In this document: positions 35,776 to 47,316 of the stretch, in pieces
How positions within the stretch are numbered: the first letter of the stretch is position 1
Layout of the letters: each line of letters opens with the position of its first letter
Assembly: GCA_022495995.1 (NCBI GenBank)
Contig: JAFEMH010002095.1
Coordinates: forward strand, 1 to 64,000
From: Adenophora triphylla var. japonica
Lineage: Eukaryota > Streptophyta > Magnoliopsida > Asterales > Campanulaceae
Length of the DNA stretch: 64,000 nt
Direction: 5' to 3'
The notes under the pieces: model-generated
Told to the model about the DNA's origin: nothing
Database searches by the model: none
The model's input: the letters and a program-made list of their open reading frames with translations, nothing else
Program-made: the position numbers and the translations under genes

Positions 35776-37960
35776 TTTTAATATCATATTGTGTGCTTTT
35801 AATATTACTGTTAATATTATGTGTCCATTTTTATATACTTGATTTATTATATTAGGATAAATGATAGGAAAATAAATTATTGTTCTAAAAGAAAATATAA
35901 AAATAGAAATTTGATAAAGAGTATGGGGAAGTGAAATTGAGTAGATTAAATAATGGAAATAAGGGGTTTCATTTAAATGGCTTAATTGGTGAAAGCCTTG
36001 GAAAATAAGTTGAGGTGGGGAGGGGACCATCCTCCCTAATTCACTCTCCTTCCCCTCATTAGTCAACACACACCTTACCTCCCATGCTCTCCCTTTCCCC
36101 TTCCCATACTTCCCCTATTCACCTCCCTCCTCCTTCTCATTTTCACTCTTACATTCCTCCATGGAAAGCTCCATTGAAGCCTCCCCATTCCAAGTCTTGT
36201 AGCTAGCCCATTTCTCCACCATTTTCAAGTCCAAGAGCATTTTTGAGGTTGGATCATCTAGAGGAACAAATCAAGCTAAGAAGATCAACATTCTATTCTA
36301 AAAAACCTAAAGTGAGTTGTTATGATTTCCCTTCTCTTACTTGTTCATACTTTCCTTAATGTTCTCCTTGTTCTTATGATGTTTGGTTCATGCTTTGGGA
36401 ATTTTATAGGAGTTGAATGAGTAGTAAATGGAATAGAATGAAGTTTATGTTCTTGGAAGATAACCTAGAGGATGTGAAATGGGTGGAGGGTGTAATGATA
36501 AATAATCTAGAATTACTTATTTTGGGTTTACATGATTTTATGATGATCCTTGTAGAGCTAGAAATTACTTGGTATTCATGAGTATAAGGAGTATTGTAAA
36601 GGAAAAGAAAAAATGGTAAGAGAGTAACTTAGGAAACCTGGGAATTTCTGGATCAGGCACTTGGGCGGTCGCCCAAGGGGACATGAGCGGCCGCCCATGT
36701 GGCCAGAAGCTTGAGTGCCTTGGAAAGCCTCTTGGGCGGTCGCCTAAGAGGTGTTGTGCGGTCGCCCAAGAGGGCAGAAACTTAGGGACTCTTTGAAATC
36801 CACTTGGGCGGTCGCCCAAGTGGTATGGGCGGTCGCCCAAGCCTTCAGAACTGAACTTTAAAGTTGAACCAGAATTAGTTAGCAATCTTATTTGGTCACT
36901 TATAGATTGTGACTCCCACTTGATAAATTGAACTCGAATCTTCATAGAGGCCTTGCATTATAAGTATAATGACCTTGTAGGATGGATTGATGATACTTCC
37001 TTGCCTTACTTGAGTTCTTATACAATGTTATATTATGCATAGTGTATTGATTTAAATGTGGCACTATGATATTGGTTGGACATGAGTATATTTTACCATG
37101 TTGCTATATTGTTATCCCTTTTTGTGGATTATGTTTCAAGTAACTATTATGTGCTTGATATTTGTTAATCAGCTGATGTTGGGGGTATAACATAATACGA
37201 TCAATTATGGAAGTGTGACCTAATGTGATCGGATTATGTTATATTCGTGACCGTCCCCTCCCGTGGCCACAGTCGGGGTATAGCATCCGTAGTGAGCCAA
37301 AAGCCTTACAGAGTTGCTACTATCTTATTTGGTTCCCCGAAAACGGGTCTTATAAGATGTGAGTATTGCTTAAGCAAACTCACCGTAAGATTGGAGTATT
37401 ATTATACCTAATGTTGTACGACTCATCGTTCGTACGGGAAAAGGTAAACCAAGGTAATGGAATGTGGTTACAGCTTTCCCAATGTGTTATGTGTGACTGG
37501 GTTATGTGTTGCATTTATCTGGCATATTGTTGCATTCATAATAGCTTGCTGAGATTTATTCTCACCCCTCTCCCTTTAATGTTTTTAGATCCCGAGACAG
37601 GAGGACCGGCCAAGTAAGGGCGGAAAGGAGTTTAGCAGTGTGCTTTTGGGGTATTGTCGGGGTACGTTAGGTTGGCGTAGAAATTATATTTTGTTATAAA
37701 TCCTTTATGGAGTTTGTAATTAGAAACTTTACATTTCTACGTTAAAACCAATATCTTTTGTAACTAAACAGGTGAATGTTTTCAAAGTTGGTCAACTCCT
37801 CCTTCAATGTGGAGAGGAGTGGAGTTATTTTGAAATGACAATGTTAATGATATTTAAGTTTGAAGTTTAATTTAAAGTTTTAAAAAGTCTAGAAAATTTG
37901 GGGTAGTTTGGGGACGCTCCAACTCGGGACACGTGTAGGTTCCGGGTCGGGGTCCTCACA
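35749..37960 (+). repeat. 3' LTR of Tekay copy B
   Basis: It is 2212 bp long and aligns end to end with 28976-31179. Differences cluster at 37240-37440, where many are CTG/CCG or CAG/CG pairs. Confidence 0.96.
36660..36843 (+). repeat. cluster of CTTGGGCGGTCGCCCAAG hairpins in 3' LTR B
   Basis: It has the same six units, order and spacing as 29886-30069, with no visible change in the units, although the surrounding LTR has drifted slightly. Confidence 0.9.
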
Positions 37961-38935
37961 TGGGAGGCCTAAAACTTTGTTAATTAGGGATGGAGTAAAA
38001 GAATAGACTTTTCCCCTAACAAACACTTTACCAAACTTTTCAGACCCTTCATCATCCAAATGAGTATGCAAATTAGCAAAGAAATTGCGTATAACACTCT
38101 CAACAAACACAGAAGCATGATTATTAGCATTAAGAAAATTTATGTCCTTCAAAAACTGAACCATTCCTTCCTTTTCCAACTGACCCTCATTAATGTGCTT
38201 TTCTTTTAACAATCTCTTACTCAAATTATTCAACCAAAATTCCATATTTTCTTTCTTATAATATTCCAGAGTAAGAAAAGGTTTTGGAAAAGCTTTATCC
38301 TCTTCATTTCGAATAATCTCATCACCAGAATTATCACTAGAGGAACGAGTAGGAATAGAGGAGGGGACAGGTGTTACCTCAGATGATATCTTCTTTTTGG
38401 TAGCACCTTTGGTAGCACTCACTGGAGCTTTGCCCTTGCCTTTCTTCTTCTGATAATCAGAGAGAGTTTCCTCATCATCACCATCTACCCAAGCATCAAA
38501 GGAGTCCACAGAAGGCTCCTTCTCCTTGTTTGCATCAAAGTTCTCGTCACTCACATGGGGTGAGGACACATCAAGAGAGATTTCTGAGACTTCAACCAGA
38601 TCAGAGGTGGTATTTGAAGTTGCCTTGGACCTGATTGACCTAATGCGGTTGGAAGACCTCCTTTTTGTAACTTGAGGAGACAGCTTGGAAGTTAGGGCTT
38701 TCCTCTTTCTCTTTGGCTCGGCTGGAATGAGAGTTACCTTAGGGATTCCATGTTCAAACGAGGCAACGGGGGCAGAGGATGGAAAAATAGCCATTGTAGG
38801 TGGAGAAGAGCTTGGAGTGATCATTGGTGAAGTTTCCATGGCCACACGAGAAGCCACGGATGGAGCAATGCTTGGTGATATGTCCATTTGGTCCGTGTGA
38901 GATGGTTCGGTATTGGTTTTGGATGGAGAAGCCAT
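37961..38935 (-). pseudogene. SIRE post-pol ORF, N-terminal half
   Basis: The frame starts at ATG 38935 (MASPSKTNTEPSHTDQ) and is open up to the copy B insertion. The N-terminal ~200 residues are low-complexity Ser/Thr/Pro with basic patches (PKRKRKALTSK, KKKGKGKAPV). The folded part begins near residue 220 (PFLTLEYYKKENMEFWLNNL) and reaches EKFGKVFVRGKVYSFTPSLI, then NKVLGLP at the insertion. It rejoins the half at 28970 without a frame change. This N-terminal half is open, and the damage lies in the other half. The nearest family is the putative plant transposon protein group found after pol in SIRE-type elements. Confidence 0.8.
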
Positions 38936-39590
38936 GGAGATTTGTGTGAGATTTTGGAACGTATTTTGACCTAGGTTTTTGGGAGAGAGGAAGGCACTGG
39001 AACGAGGGTTTAAGAGGGGAGAGACGGTAACGGATAGAGAGAGAAAATGGAAGAGGGAGAGTGAAAATAGGAGAGTGAGGATAGATAGGTAACAAACAAT
39101 TAAATTGATTTGACACTTAATGTCCTATCTAAACTAAACCCCTATTAAAACTCTAAGTAATCCCTATCCACAAATTTTTAAAACAAACCCTAACCACACC
39201 TTTTTAAAATAACCCCAACCGAATTTAAAGACAAAACACGGTTGAAACAAATAAAATTTTTTTTTTAAGTAAAAACGTAAAAAAAATAAAAATAAGTAAA
39301 CTCAAAATTTTGCAACTAATCCCAAAACATTATAAGCACAAATCAAAATAAATATGGGTTAGTTACTTAGCTAAGTTTACCAAAAATAAAGGAAACTTGT
39401 TGAACACGTTTTCAAAATCGTAAACTCTTTAATTAAAAAGACTTCAGATTTTGAAAAATTAATCAACAATATTTCGAAAATAAGAAATAAAAAAAACTAA
39501 TATAGCACACACTAATGTGTTAAGGCAATGATGGTAGCACATAGGATAACACATGTGATATAAATTCCCTTGATAAATATTTTTCATTTT

Positions 39591-39915
39591 CAAGCATAAC
39601 AAGCTTAGCCATTTTTAGGCACTTCAGGCATAACAAGCTGAGCATTGTTCATGCACTTTAGGCATTATAAGCCTATATATTTGTAAGTGCATTGCTTGTT
39701 AATCACGTATCAATACACTTCTTTAAACAGGAAAGCAACATAGTAACGAGCTCCGTGCTTCGAGTTATATTTCAAGTGTAGAGATCAAGTGATCTATGCC
39801 TTTCAAGTAGGGTACACTGTAGTAGCGAACTCCATGTCCCTAATACTTAGCATAAATCACCTCATACATTCTCATTGGCAAGAGTACATCGTTGCAGCGA
39901 ACACCGTGTCCCGAG
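39591..39915. repeat. short degenerate tandem units in the SIRE pol-ORF spacer
   Basis: Three ~35-bp units (39591, 39626, 39660) share aggcataacaagct. Three further related ~20-bp words (39741, 39821, 39891; agtagcgaactccatgtccc and variants) recur every 70-80 bp. The rest of the spacer 38936-40205 is AT-rich and non-coding. Confidence 0.65.
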
Positions 39916-40205
39916 CTCGAGAGAATAGTATGGATAAAATGCCTTTGCCTTTTATTTATCAAAAAGAAAAGATTAGTGACTTTGTCACTTTAAGCATAAG
40001 TAAGGGAATGATATCAGACATGCTAACCTAAGTAATAACCTACCATAACAAAAAGGTCAGTATGTGTCACGGTTAGAACTAAGCTAACCAGATTAAACAA
40101 ATAATAATGCATTTTTTTAAGTAAATAAAGGGGAAAAAAACTACACTAATATACAAGTGTTACCCTAAGTGATAACATCACCTAGGGTAGCACAGACGAA
40201 CAGAC

Positions 40206-41673
40206 TCAGAGATTACAAAGACCAAGAGATTTTTTCAAACTAGAAAATCTCTCGTGGTCTAAGGCCTTGGTAAAGATATCAGCCAGTTGATACTTAGTAT
40301 CAATATGATCAATGTTAATTAGGCCTTTATCTACCATATCTCTAAGAAAATGATGACGTATGTCTATGTGCTTAGTACGGGAATGTTGAACAGGGTTTTT
40401 CGAAATGTTGATAGCACTCAGGCTATCACAGTACATAGTCAAAGAATTACTCTCTAGACCATAGTCATCTAGCATATGTTTTAGCCAAATAAGTTGTGAG
40501 CAACAACTACCAGCTGCAACATATTCAGACTCAGCTGTGGAAAGAGAGACACAATTTTGTTTACGACTATACCATGAAACTAAATTATTACCCAATTAAA
40601 ACACCCCCCACTAGTACTCTTCCTATCATCCATATCCCCCGCCCAATCCGAGTCACTAAAGCCAACCAAATTGGTATTAGTATTCTTACTAAACCAAATC
40701 CCTAATTCACTTGTTCCTGAAACATATTTAATTATCTTTTTGACAGAATTAAGGTGTGAGACTTTAGGATTGGCTTGATAACGTGCACAAACACACACGC
40801 TGAACATGATATCAGGATGACTAGAAGTGAGATAGAGAAGGCTACCTATCATAGAACGATATAGAGTAGGATCAACATCCTCACCTACTTGGTCTCTACC
40901 AAGTTTGAGAGAAGAACACATAGGGATTTTTGAACGTTTTGCTCCTTCCAACCCAAACCTTTTTACTAGGCTCTTTGCATACTTGCTTTGTGAAATGAAT
41001 ATTCCTTCATTTGATTGTTTCACCTGCAAGCCTAGAAAGAATGTTAACTCACCAATCATGCTCATTTCAAATGTTGATGTCATAGCCTCTACAAAATCTT
41101 TTAAACACATTTGAGAAGTAGAGCCATAGACTATGTCATCAACATAGATTTGAACAATGACTGTCTCTTTGCCATGCCTTAGGATAAATAAGGTCCTATC
41201 TGCTTCACCTCTTGTAAAACCATATTCAAGTAAGAAAGAGGTTAAGCGACCATACCATGCACGTGGAGCTTGTTTCAAGCCATATAGGGCTTTATCAAGT
41301 CTATACACGTGGTTTGGTAGATGAGGATCTTCAAATCCTTTTAGTTGTTCAACAAAAACTTCTTCTTTTAAATAACCATTTAAAAAGGCAGCTTTAACAT
41401 CCATTTGAAACAAAGTAATTTTTAGAAAACAAGCTATAGCCAAGAGGAGTCTTATGAATTCTATTCTAGCAACAGGAGCAAAGGTCTCATCAAAGTCAAC
41501 ACCTTCAATTTGGGTGTAACCTTGTGCTACGAGATGAGCTTTGTTCCTAACAATATTTCCTTGCTCATCTGATTTGTTCTTGAAAATCCATTTTGTACCA
41601 ATTACATTTGTATTAATGGGACGTGGTACTAAACACCAAACTTCATTACGAGCAAATTGTTCAAGTTCCTCTT
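40206..41673 (-). pseudogene. SIRE RT and RNase H, one frameshift
   Basis: After excision of the Tat-type insertion the frame reads [15 protein letters not shown] across the joint. RT has [20 protein letters not shown], motif [14 protein letters not shown] with its Asp intact, [16 protein letters not shown] and the box [10 protein letters not shown] near 41130. RNase H has [20 protein letters not shown], then a one-base frameshift near 40597. LSTAESEYVAAGSCC, YCDSLSAINISKNP and HIDIRHHFLRDMV follow, ending at 40206. Catalytic residues of both domains are preserved, so a single indel is the main lesion here. Confidence 0.92.
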
Positions 41674-43597
41674 TGTAAGTACTCCAATTTGAGTTGTTAG
41701 CATTTTCGTTAGAAAATTAACGGAAGTTTTAACATTCCTAACATTTCTAACATTTCTAACCAACCAAGGGTAGATTAGGGTTTGCCATTTAAAGATAAAC
41801 CAAGGAAAGAATCTCAAAAAGCAAAAGAAATTGGAAAAATCCGAATTGGGCAAGTTGAAAAACATAAACTGCTGGATTTTTGAATTTTATTCTTCCTGTT
41901 CAAAGCCTGGAGCAGCATTTAATGCACCAGACACGTTTACAATACCCTCCGCACGGATCCTATTGACATTTCCAGAGGCCTATAAATTGAACCCTCCTCT
42001 CTCAGTTTACACAACACAATTGGCTCATAGAAGCTGTATTCTGGCGAAAAATAGGGAGAAAACAGTGGGAATTCACTAGAATTGCCACCATTTTCTCTTC
42101 AATCTTTCCCAAACCCCACTCACTCAAAATACTTTCAAAACACTCTCATACATACTCTCATACATACCTCAATCCAAGCTCAAATCACCCCTTAGGAGGA
42201 GGATTAGAGAGAAAACATAGAGGACTTAAGTGTTATCTACTTGTTTTCTCTTTGACCAACTCTATCATCAAACCCTAAACACATTCAATCCTTGAATCCA
42301 CCCAAACACAAATCCAAACACCAAATCTTGATACTCCTCAAGTCAAACACCAAATCTTGATACTCCTCAAGTCAAATTCCAAGCCTAGGAAGATAGGGTG
42401 TCACCATTGGTAAAGCCCTCCTTCTCTAAACCCTAAAACTCCCTTTTAACTTCTTGTTCATCTTGTTCTTCATACTTTGATTTACTTTATGTCTAATTTA
42501 ACTTAAATCTTGACCTAAGATGGTCATCTTGAAGTTCATCTTCATGAATGACCATCTCAAATGGTCCACATTTTAAATTTCTAGTTGATTTTTCTCTTTA
42601 ATTTCATCTCTACAAAATTCCCCTTCCCAAGCAAATGAAATGCTTAAGTCCTAATGTACCCCAAGGATGGTTTGATATAGTAGATCACCACTAAAATGTC
42701 TAGTGACTACTAATCAAAACCTAGGGAAATGGGGACAAGCATGGATGCAAAACCCCCTTTAAAATTATGTTTTCCTTCTTGAGAAGTTGCTGTCCAGTAG
42801 CAATTTTCTAAGACCTCAGTCCATTGTCTAATTTTTTGGACACAGATAAACTTGGAATTTGGTGTTGACTACAAAATACTTTTTGTATCCAAAATCCAGA
42901 GATTTCCAGACATATTTTTACTTTATTTTTTGCGTGAGTAAAACTCCATTTTTCAAATTTTATTTTAAAGGTCAGTTCATCAGTCTCTCTGGAAGTCCAG
43001 ATTTCACATCTGAGATTTCCAGAAGGTTTTGGGTCCTCTAATATTCTCCAAAATATAAAATTATTTCACATAAACCTTATTTGAGGTGTTTTAAACAACT
43101 TTCATTCCCGGACTTTTCCCAGATTCAGAGATTTTAAAGCTCTAAAATCCATTTCAAAATCAAGTGACCACTGCCTTTTTCATTCTGGCAGAAGTGATTT
43201 TCAACTTTAAAAGGTCTTTTGAGTACCAAATCTCAACCCAAAAATCATCCAAAAAATTATGGGATCTGTCCAAAGTCTTACAAAGAGTTCCCAATTTTTA
43301 CTTTTCTCAGTTTCAACTTATTTTGGCCAAAGTAATACACACACACACACACACACAACAAATGGTTTTTAGCTTGGAAGACTCGTTTTACGAGGCATTC
43401 CGGGTGCACACTAACGTCCTTCCCGGCATGTAACGTGACCTCCGAACCCAAATCTCTAATCTCAGGCATTTTTCAAAGTTTTGGCCCTTAAAACAAAAAT
43501 GGCGTGGTGACTCCGATCTTTTCGATTGGTTTTTCAAAGAAACGAAAAATTTCAAAGTTAAACCTTTTCGGAAAAATTTTGGTGCCACATCATCACA
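41674..43597 (+). repeat. 5' LTR of Tat-type element
   Basis: It is 1924 bp long, from TGTAAGTACTCCAATTTG to CACATCATCACA, and nearly identical to 51293-53232 apart from a shorter AC microsatellite. Small ORFs inside it have no family support. Confidence 0.95.
43337..43357. repeat. AC microsatellite in 5' LTR
   Basis: About 21 bp of AC repeat. The sister LTR has about 41 bp at 52952-52992. Confidence 0.9.
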
Positions 43598-43598
43598 G

Positions 43599-43616
43599 TG
43601 GCGAATCTGCTAGGGA
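43599..43616 (+). other. primer binding site of Tat-type element
   Basis: TGGCGAATCTGCTAGGGA starts one base after the LTR. It has the TGGCGA...GGGA shape of Tat/Ogre primer sites (tRNA other than Met). I cannot assign the tRNA with certainty. Confidence 0.75.
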
Positions 43617-44930
43617 TTTTATAAGCTTTTTCTAAAAAAAAATATGATATTTGGTATATTGGTGGAAACCATTAAACTTCCTGTTATCGCCTCCTAACAC
43701 GAGTCGGGGATAAATTGTGGTTTAACAATCCCACGTACCGGTATCATTGTTTTCAAAAAAAAAAAAGCTTTTGAGGGTCAAGCTTCCGTCCCGGCATTAA
43801 AAATCATTTGTTGTGTGTGTTGATTTTTGCACATTTTCGTGTTGTTTTGGCCGCCTCGGAAAAAGTCAAAATTTTGACTGTCGGAATCATGTCCCTAACT
43901 GTTGGAATTTTTGTGCTTATATGCTTATGTGTGCATTTACTTTCAAAAAAAAATTTCAAAAAAAATTTTTCAAAAAAAAAAAGATTTTTCAAAAAAAAAA
44001 AAAGAAAATTTTCAAAAAAAAATCATGCATCATTCTTTTTAAGACACATGAAAAATTTCTATTTTACTCAGAAAAAGAAGATAGACTGCTTGCACACTAC
44101 GCGCACGTGACTGTACACTGCACACTACGACCCTAACCCGGAGAAATCCTTGTCGCGGCCCGTTTGGTCTTATTACGCCTCTCGGTGCAAGCACAGGACT
44201 ACCCAAACATTCCATGGAGCCTCGTGTCGACCATGCACTTGTCCGTGACACACTTTGTCCGAGACCCGGTTGGTTTTTAGTCTGGTCTGTGTCATGCCCT
44301 GTCTGTGTATAGACCTTTCCTTTCAAGCCTTAGTCGGCATACCAAGTCAATATCTTTCGGCCCCTAATCAGTCGAAGTTCTGCCGGTTTTCCGTCATGGA
44401 CTTTGACCAGATATTGACTGACGCCTTGACTTTGACTCTGACTGGCACAAATTATACACTGACTCCCAGCATGACACTGAGTCATCAAGGATTAATGATT
44501 ATTCCATGCCTAATTACGGCCTAATTGACGACAAGTCAAGATCAATTGTGGACATTCATCAGTCCAAATCATGTCGACTTTTCGTCGAGCCCTTGGACAT
44601 GATCTTGACTTTTGACGTCAGCTTTGTCCGTAATTTACATCGAATGCTCGTTAAGACTCGATTACCCGCCAGACTTTTAGGATCGTTTTTCTTTCGGTCG
44701 GTGGGACCCGCTTGCCCTATAGGACCCTCGTCCGGAATCCACCCCGGGAGGTCGAAATACGGGTGGAATACGAGGGGCTTATAGACGTAGTGACGGGGCC
44801 CACCGATCCAGATCCAGTAGTAGTTTGTGAAAAAGAAGAGCAATCTTTTCCAACCGATTAGGTTAATAAACCATGTTTTAAGTAAATGTGAACAAATAAC
44901 CGCATGTTGCATGAGCCCAAAGCCCAAACA
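43617..44930 (+). other. untranslated leader of Tat-type element
   Basis: It contains a run of tttcaaaaaaaa-type units at about 43943-44025. Reading frames across these give only Lys/Phe homopolymers. From about 44100 the sequence is more GC-balanced, with no domain in any frame. Confidence 0.7.
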
Positions 44931-44999
44931 CCTACCCTCCTTCATTCCCGCACATCGAACCCTCGTGCCTTTTCCCCGCAGCCTCCTCACAAAGGTTGG

Positions 45000-47316
45000 T
45001 TCCGGACAGGTCACCGTTTGATCGGTTGGGAAGAGTCAAGCGCATCGTCGGCTTCGCCATTTATTCCGACTCCGGGTTTCGAATGTCCGCATCGGCCCGG
45101 TAATGATGGGGACAACGTCACTCCGCCTCACAGGACTCCTCAAACAACCGCAATGGAATCGCTTAGGCGAATGATGAGAGTGCGACAGAAGCACTGAACG
45201 GCCTTATGGAGTCTATCAAAAGCCATGGATTGGCCGCCGGTCTCAACCCGGATGGCACCTTCACTGTGGAAGAAGAGGAAGACCTCAATCCCGCTCTTGG
45301 TCAACCCGACTACTCCAGGATGCCACCACCGGCCTCCCACGGTACTACCACCGTGAGCCCATGCTCCTCGATCTCTAGGTCGGCGGCTCCCCAGCTGCAG
45401 ACCACGGATCCACGCAGCTGACGACGGGACCGGCCCGGTTCGCAATGCCTCGGTGGGGACAAAGTCGGACGAAATGCCTTCCCATGGTTGGGGATACCCC
45501 GAATGCCACAAAGAAATTGGGATCCCGCCTCAATTTGGGACCAATCAATCCGGACTTTCGCAGCAACGGTTTGGAATGCCACCACGCTTTGGTTCGGGGC
45601 AACGGTCGAGCCCCTCCTCGTAATGATGCTAGCTCACCAAGCTCCTCACACAGCCTTCCGCAAACCCATTTCTCACTCGGGGTTCAATGGGTTACCAAGC
45701 CCCCATCCCGGTTTCATCGGAATCACCGGGACCACAATATCCTCTCGGTTATGTATCCTCGCCACAACCGGTCATGCAATTTAACAACCGGGGACGGCGG
45801 CCCGCACTTAAGCCTACTTATGGGCCTCACTCCGGAAATCCAAGCCATCGGCTACCTCGCATCTGCCTCCATCTTCTCTGCCGATTGGAAGCCAACAAAG
45901 AAGTCATCGGGTTCTATCCCTTTGCCCAAGATCCTACCTACACTCCCCGGGGTAATTTGGGCCAAGGACGGGTTTTCACCTATGCTCCAGGGATATGGTA
46001 TTCCTTCCACCAATGCACCACCAACAACTAGTCCTCTTCCCGGCTCAAATATCGGCTCGGGCATTCCCGCTCCACCTTTGGATCCCCAATTGGCTTGGTT
46101 TATGGAGCAACACAAGGAAATGAAAGCGCGGTCGCTGAATTGACCGTCAAAAGGAACACCGCTCTTCGGCCTACAGATCCCGACTCAATTGTACCCCTAC
46201 CTCACAAGTTCGTGATGCCCAATCTAGAACTGTTTGATGGAAGTGCGTGCCCTAAAACTCACTTGGACACCTACACTTTGGCAATGAAAGCTAAGGGATG
46301 CACAAACCAGCGGTTGGCCGACTACTTCGATCTCTCTTTGAAGTCGGGGGCTTTGAAATGGTTTTTCCGATTGCGGCTGAAGCTAGGGCTACTTGGGAAC
46401 AGATTACCGGTACTTTCACGAGATAAGTATAAAGCCAACTTGGAATGGGAAACAAACAAAGTTGACTGCGGACAACGGTGCGGCGCCACTGATGAGAATA
46501 TTGGGGATTTCTATAGAAGGTGGAACACGAAGCTTAGTGAAATGGCCATTCCTCCCTCGACGAGGAGCGATTAGACATCTTTCGGTCATGCTTAAAGCCG
46601 CATTTGAGGGCTTCCCTCGGTCACTTCCCTACACCGACTTGCGTGCAATGGTTAATTCCGGGCTATGTTCGAAAAGGCTTACAATCAAGCAGCTCCGACC
46701 GTCGCACCTCAAGCTACGATACCGGGTTTCTTCCACCTCCAACACGCCTCCCGCCCAACCAAAAGGTAAAGAAGTGATTAGCTATGCGGGACAGGACTGT
46801 AACAATGCCACTTCCTTTGTTCCCAAGAAACCTGATGCATCCAGATCCCGGCTCCAAGACTTGAGAAACTTTGGGATGTCTTTGAGTGATATCTTCAGAG
46901 GTTTGGTGAGAGAAGGTTTGCTCCGGCCTTTGGTAAATTATCAGCCTAGAAACCCCAATGCTCCTTTGGATACCTCCAAGCATTGTGCCTTTCATCAGTA
47001 CCATGGGCACCTGACAGATGATTGTGTCCCCCTGAAAAAGGCAATCCAAAGTTTGATTGAACAAGGGAGGTTAGAGGTGCCTGAAGGGCCCAATACTATT
47101 AGTAACCCATTCCCTAGAAACAACAACCCGAATGTCAACATGGTCGAGTTTGGTGATTCAAGACTTGTGGGCATAATGGAATTTGACTCACCCCTTTGTG
47201 AGGTCGGTGGACCGACCATCGCAGATGATGAAAATGGTTGGGTTAAGCAAGAGATTGCCAAAGAAATCCTGATGGAAAGATCTGCAATAGCCCCCATCTC
47301 CAGCGTCAAAGAGTAG
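45000..47316 (+). pseudogene. Tat-type gag, several frameshifts
   Basis: Pieces in changing frames read: RTPQTTAMESLRRMM (45120-45175), MESIKSHGLAAGLNPDG (45206 on), a Pro/Gly-rich region to about 46130, then the gag core VMPNLELFDGSACPKTHLD near 46210 with FDLSLKSGALKWFF, and FYRRWNTKLSEMAIPP near 46510. A final frame (to 47316) has SRLQDLRNFGMSLSDIF and the knuckle CAFHQYHGHLTDDC near 46985, then PLKKAIQSLIEQGRLEVPEG. This order is that of Tat/Ogre gag. It is followed directly by a stop, with no protease or pol. Confidence 0.85.

Larger units (their letters stand above)
28976..37960 (+). mobile_element. Tekay-like chromovirus copy B, complete, TSD TGGGA
   Basis: It is an 8985-bp element with LTRs 28976-31179 and 35749-37960. 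TGGGA flanks it at 28971-28975 and 37961-37965. It lies inside the post-pol ORF of the SIRE-type element in the opposite orientation. It has the primer site, a nearly intact gag-pol (one frameshift, two premature stops) and a purine tract. The LTRs differ at roughly two dozen sites by eye, so insertion was recent. Confidence 0.96.

Noticed and set aside
37889..37960. Treating the post-pol ORF as ending inside the Tekay B LTR
   Set aside because: The last ~24 codons of that reading are LTR sequence. The TGGGA duplication shows the true gene continues at 28970.
43804..44136. Overlapping Lys/Phe-rich ORFs on both strands
   Set aside because: They are read-through of A-rich runs in the Tat leader, without a domain or conserved start.
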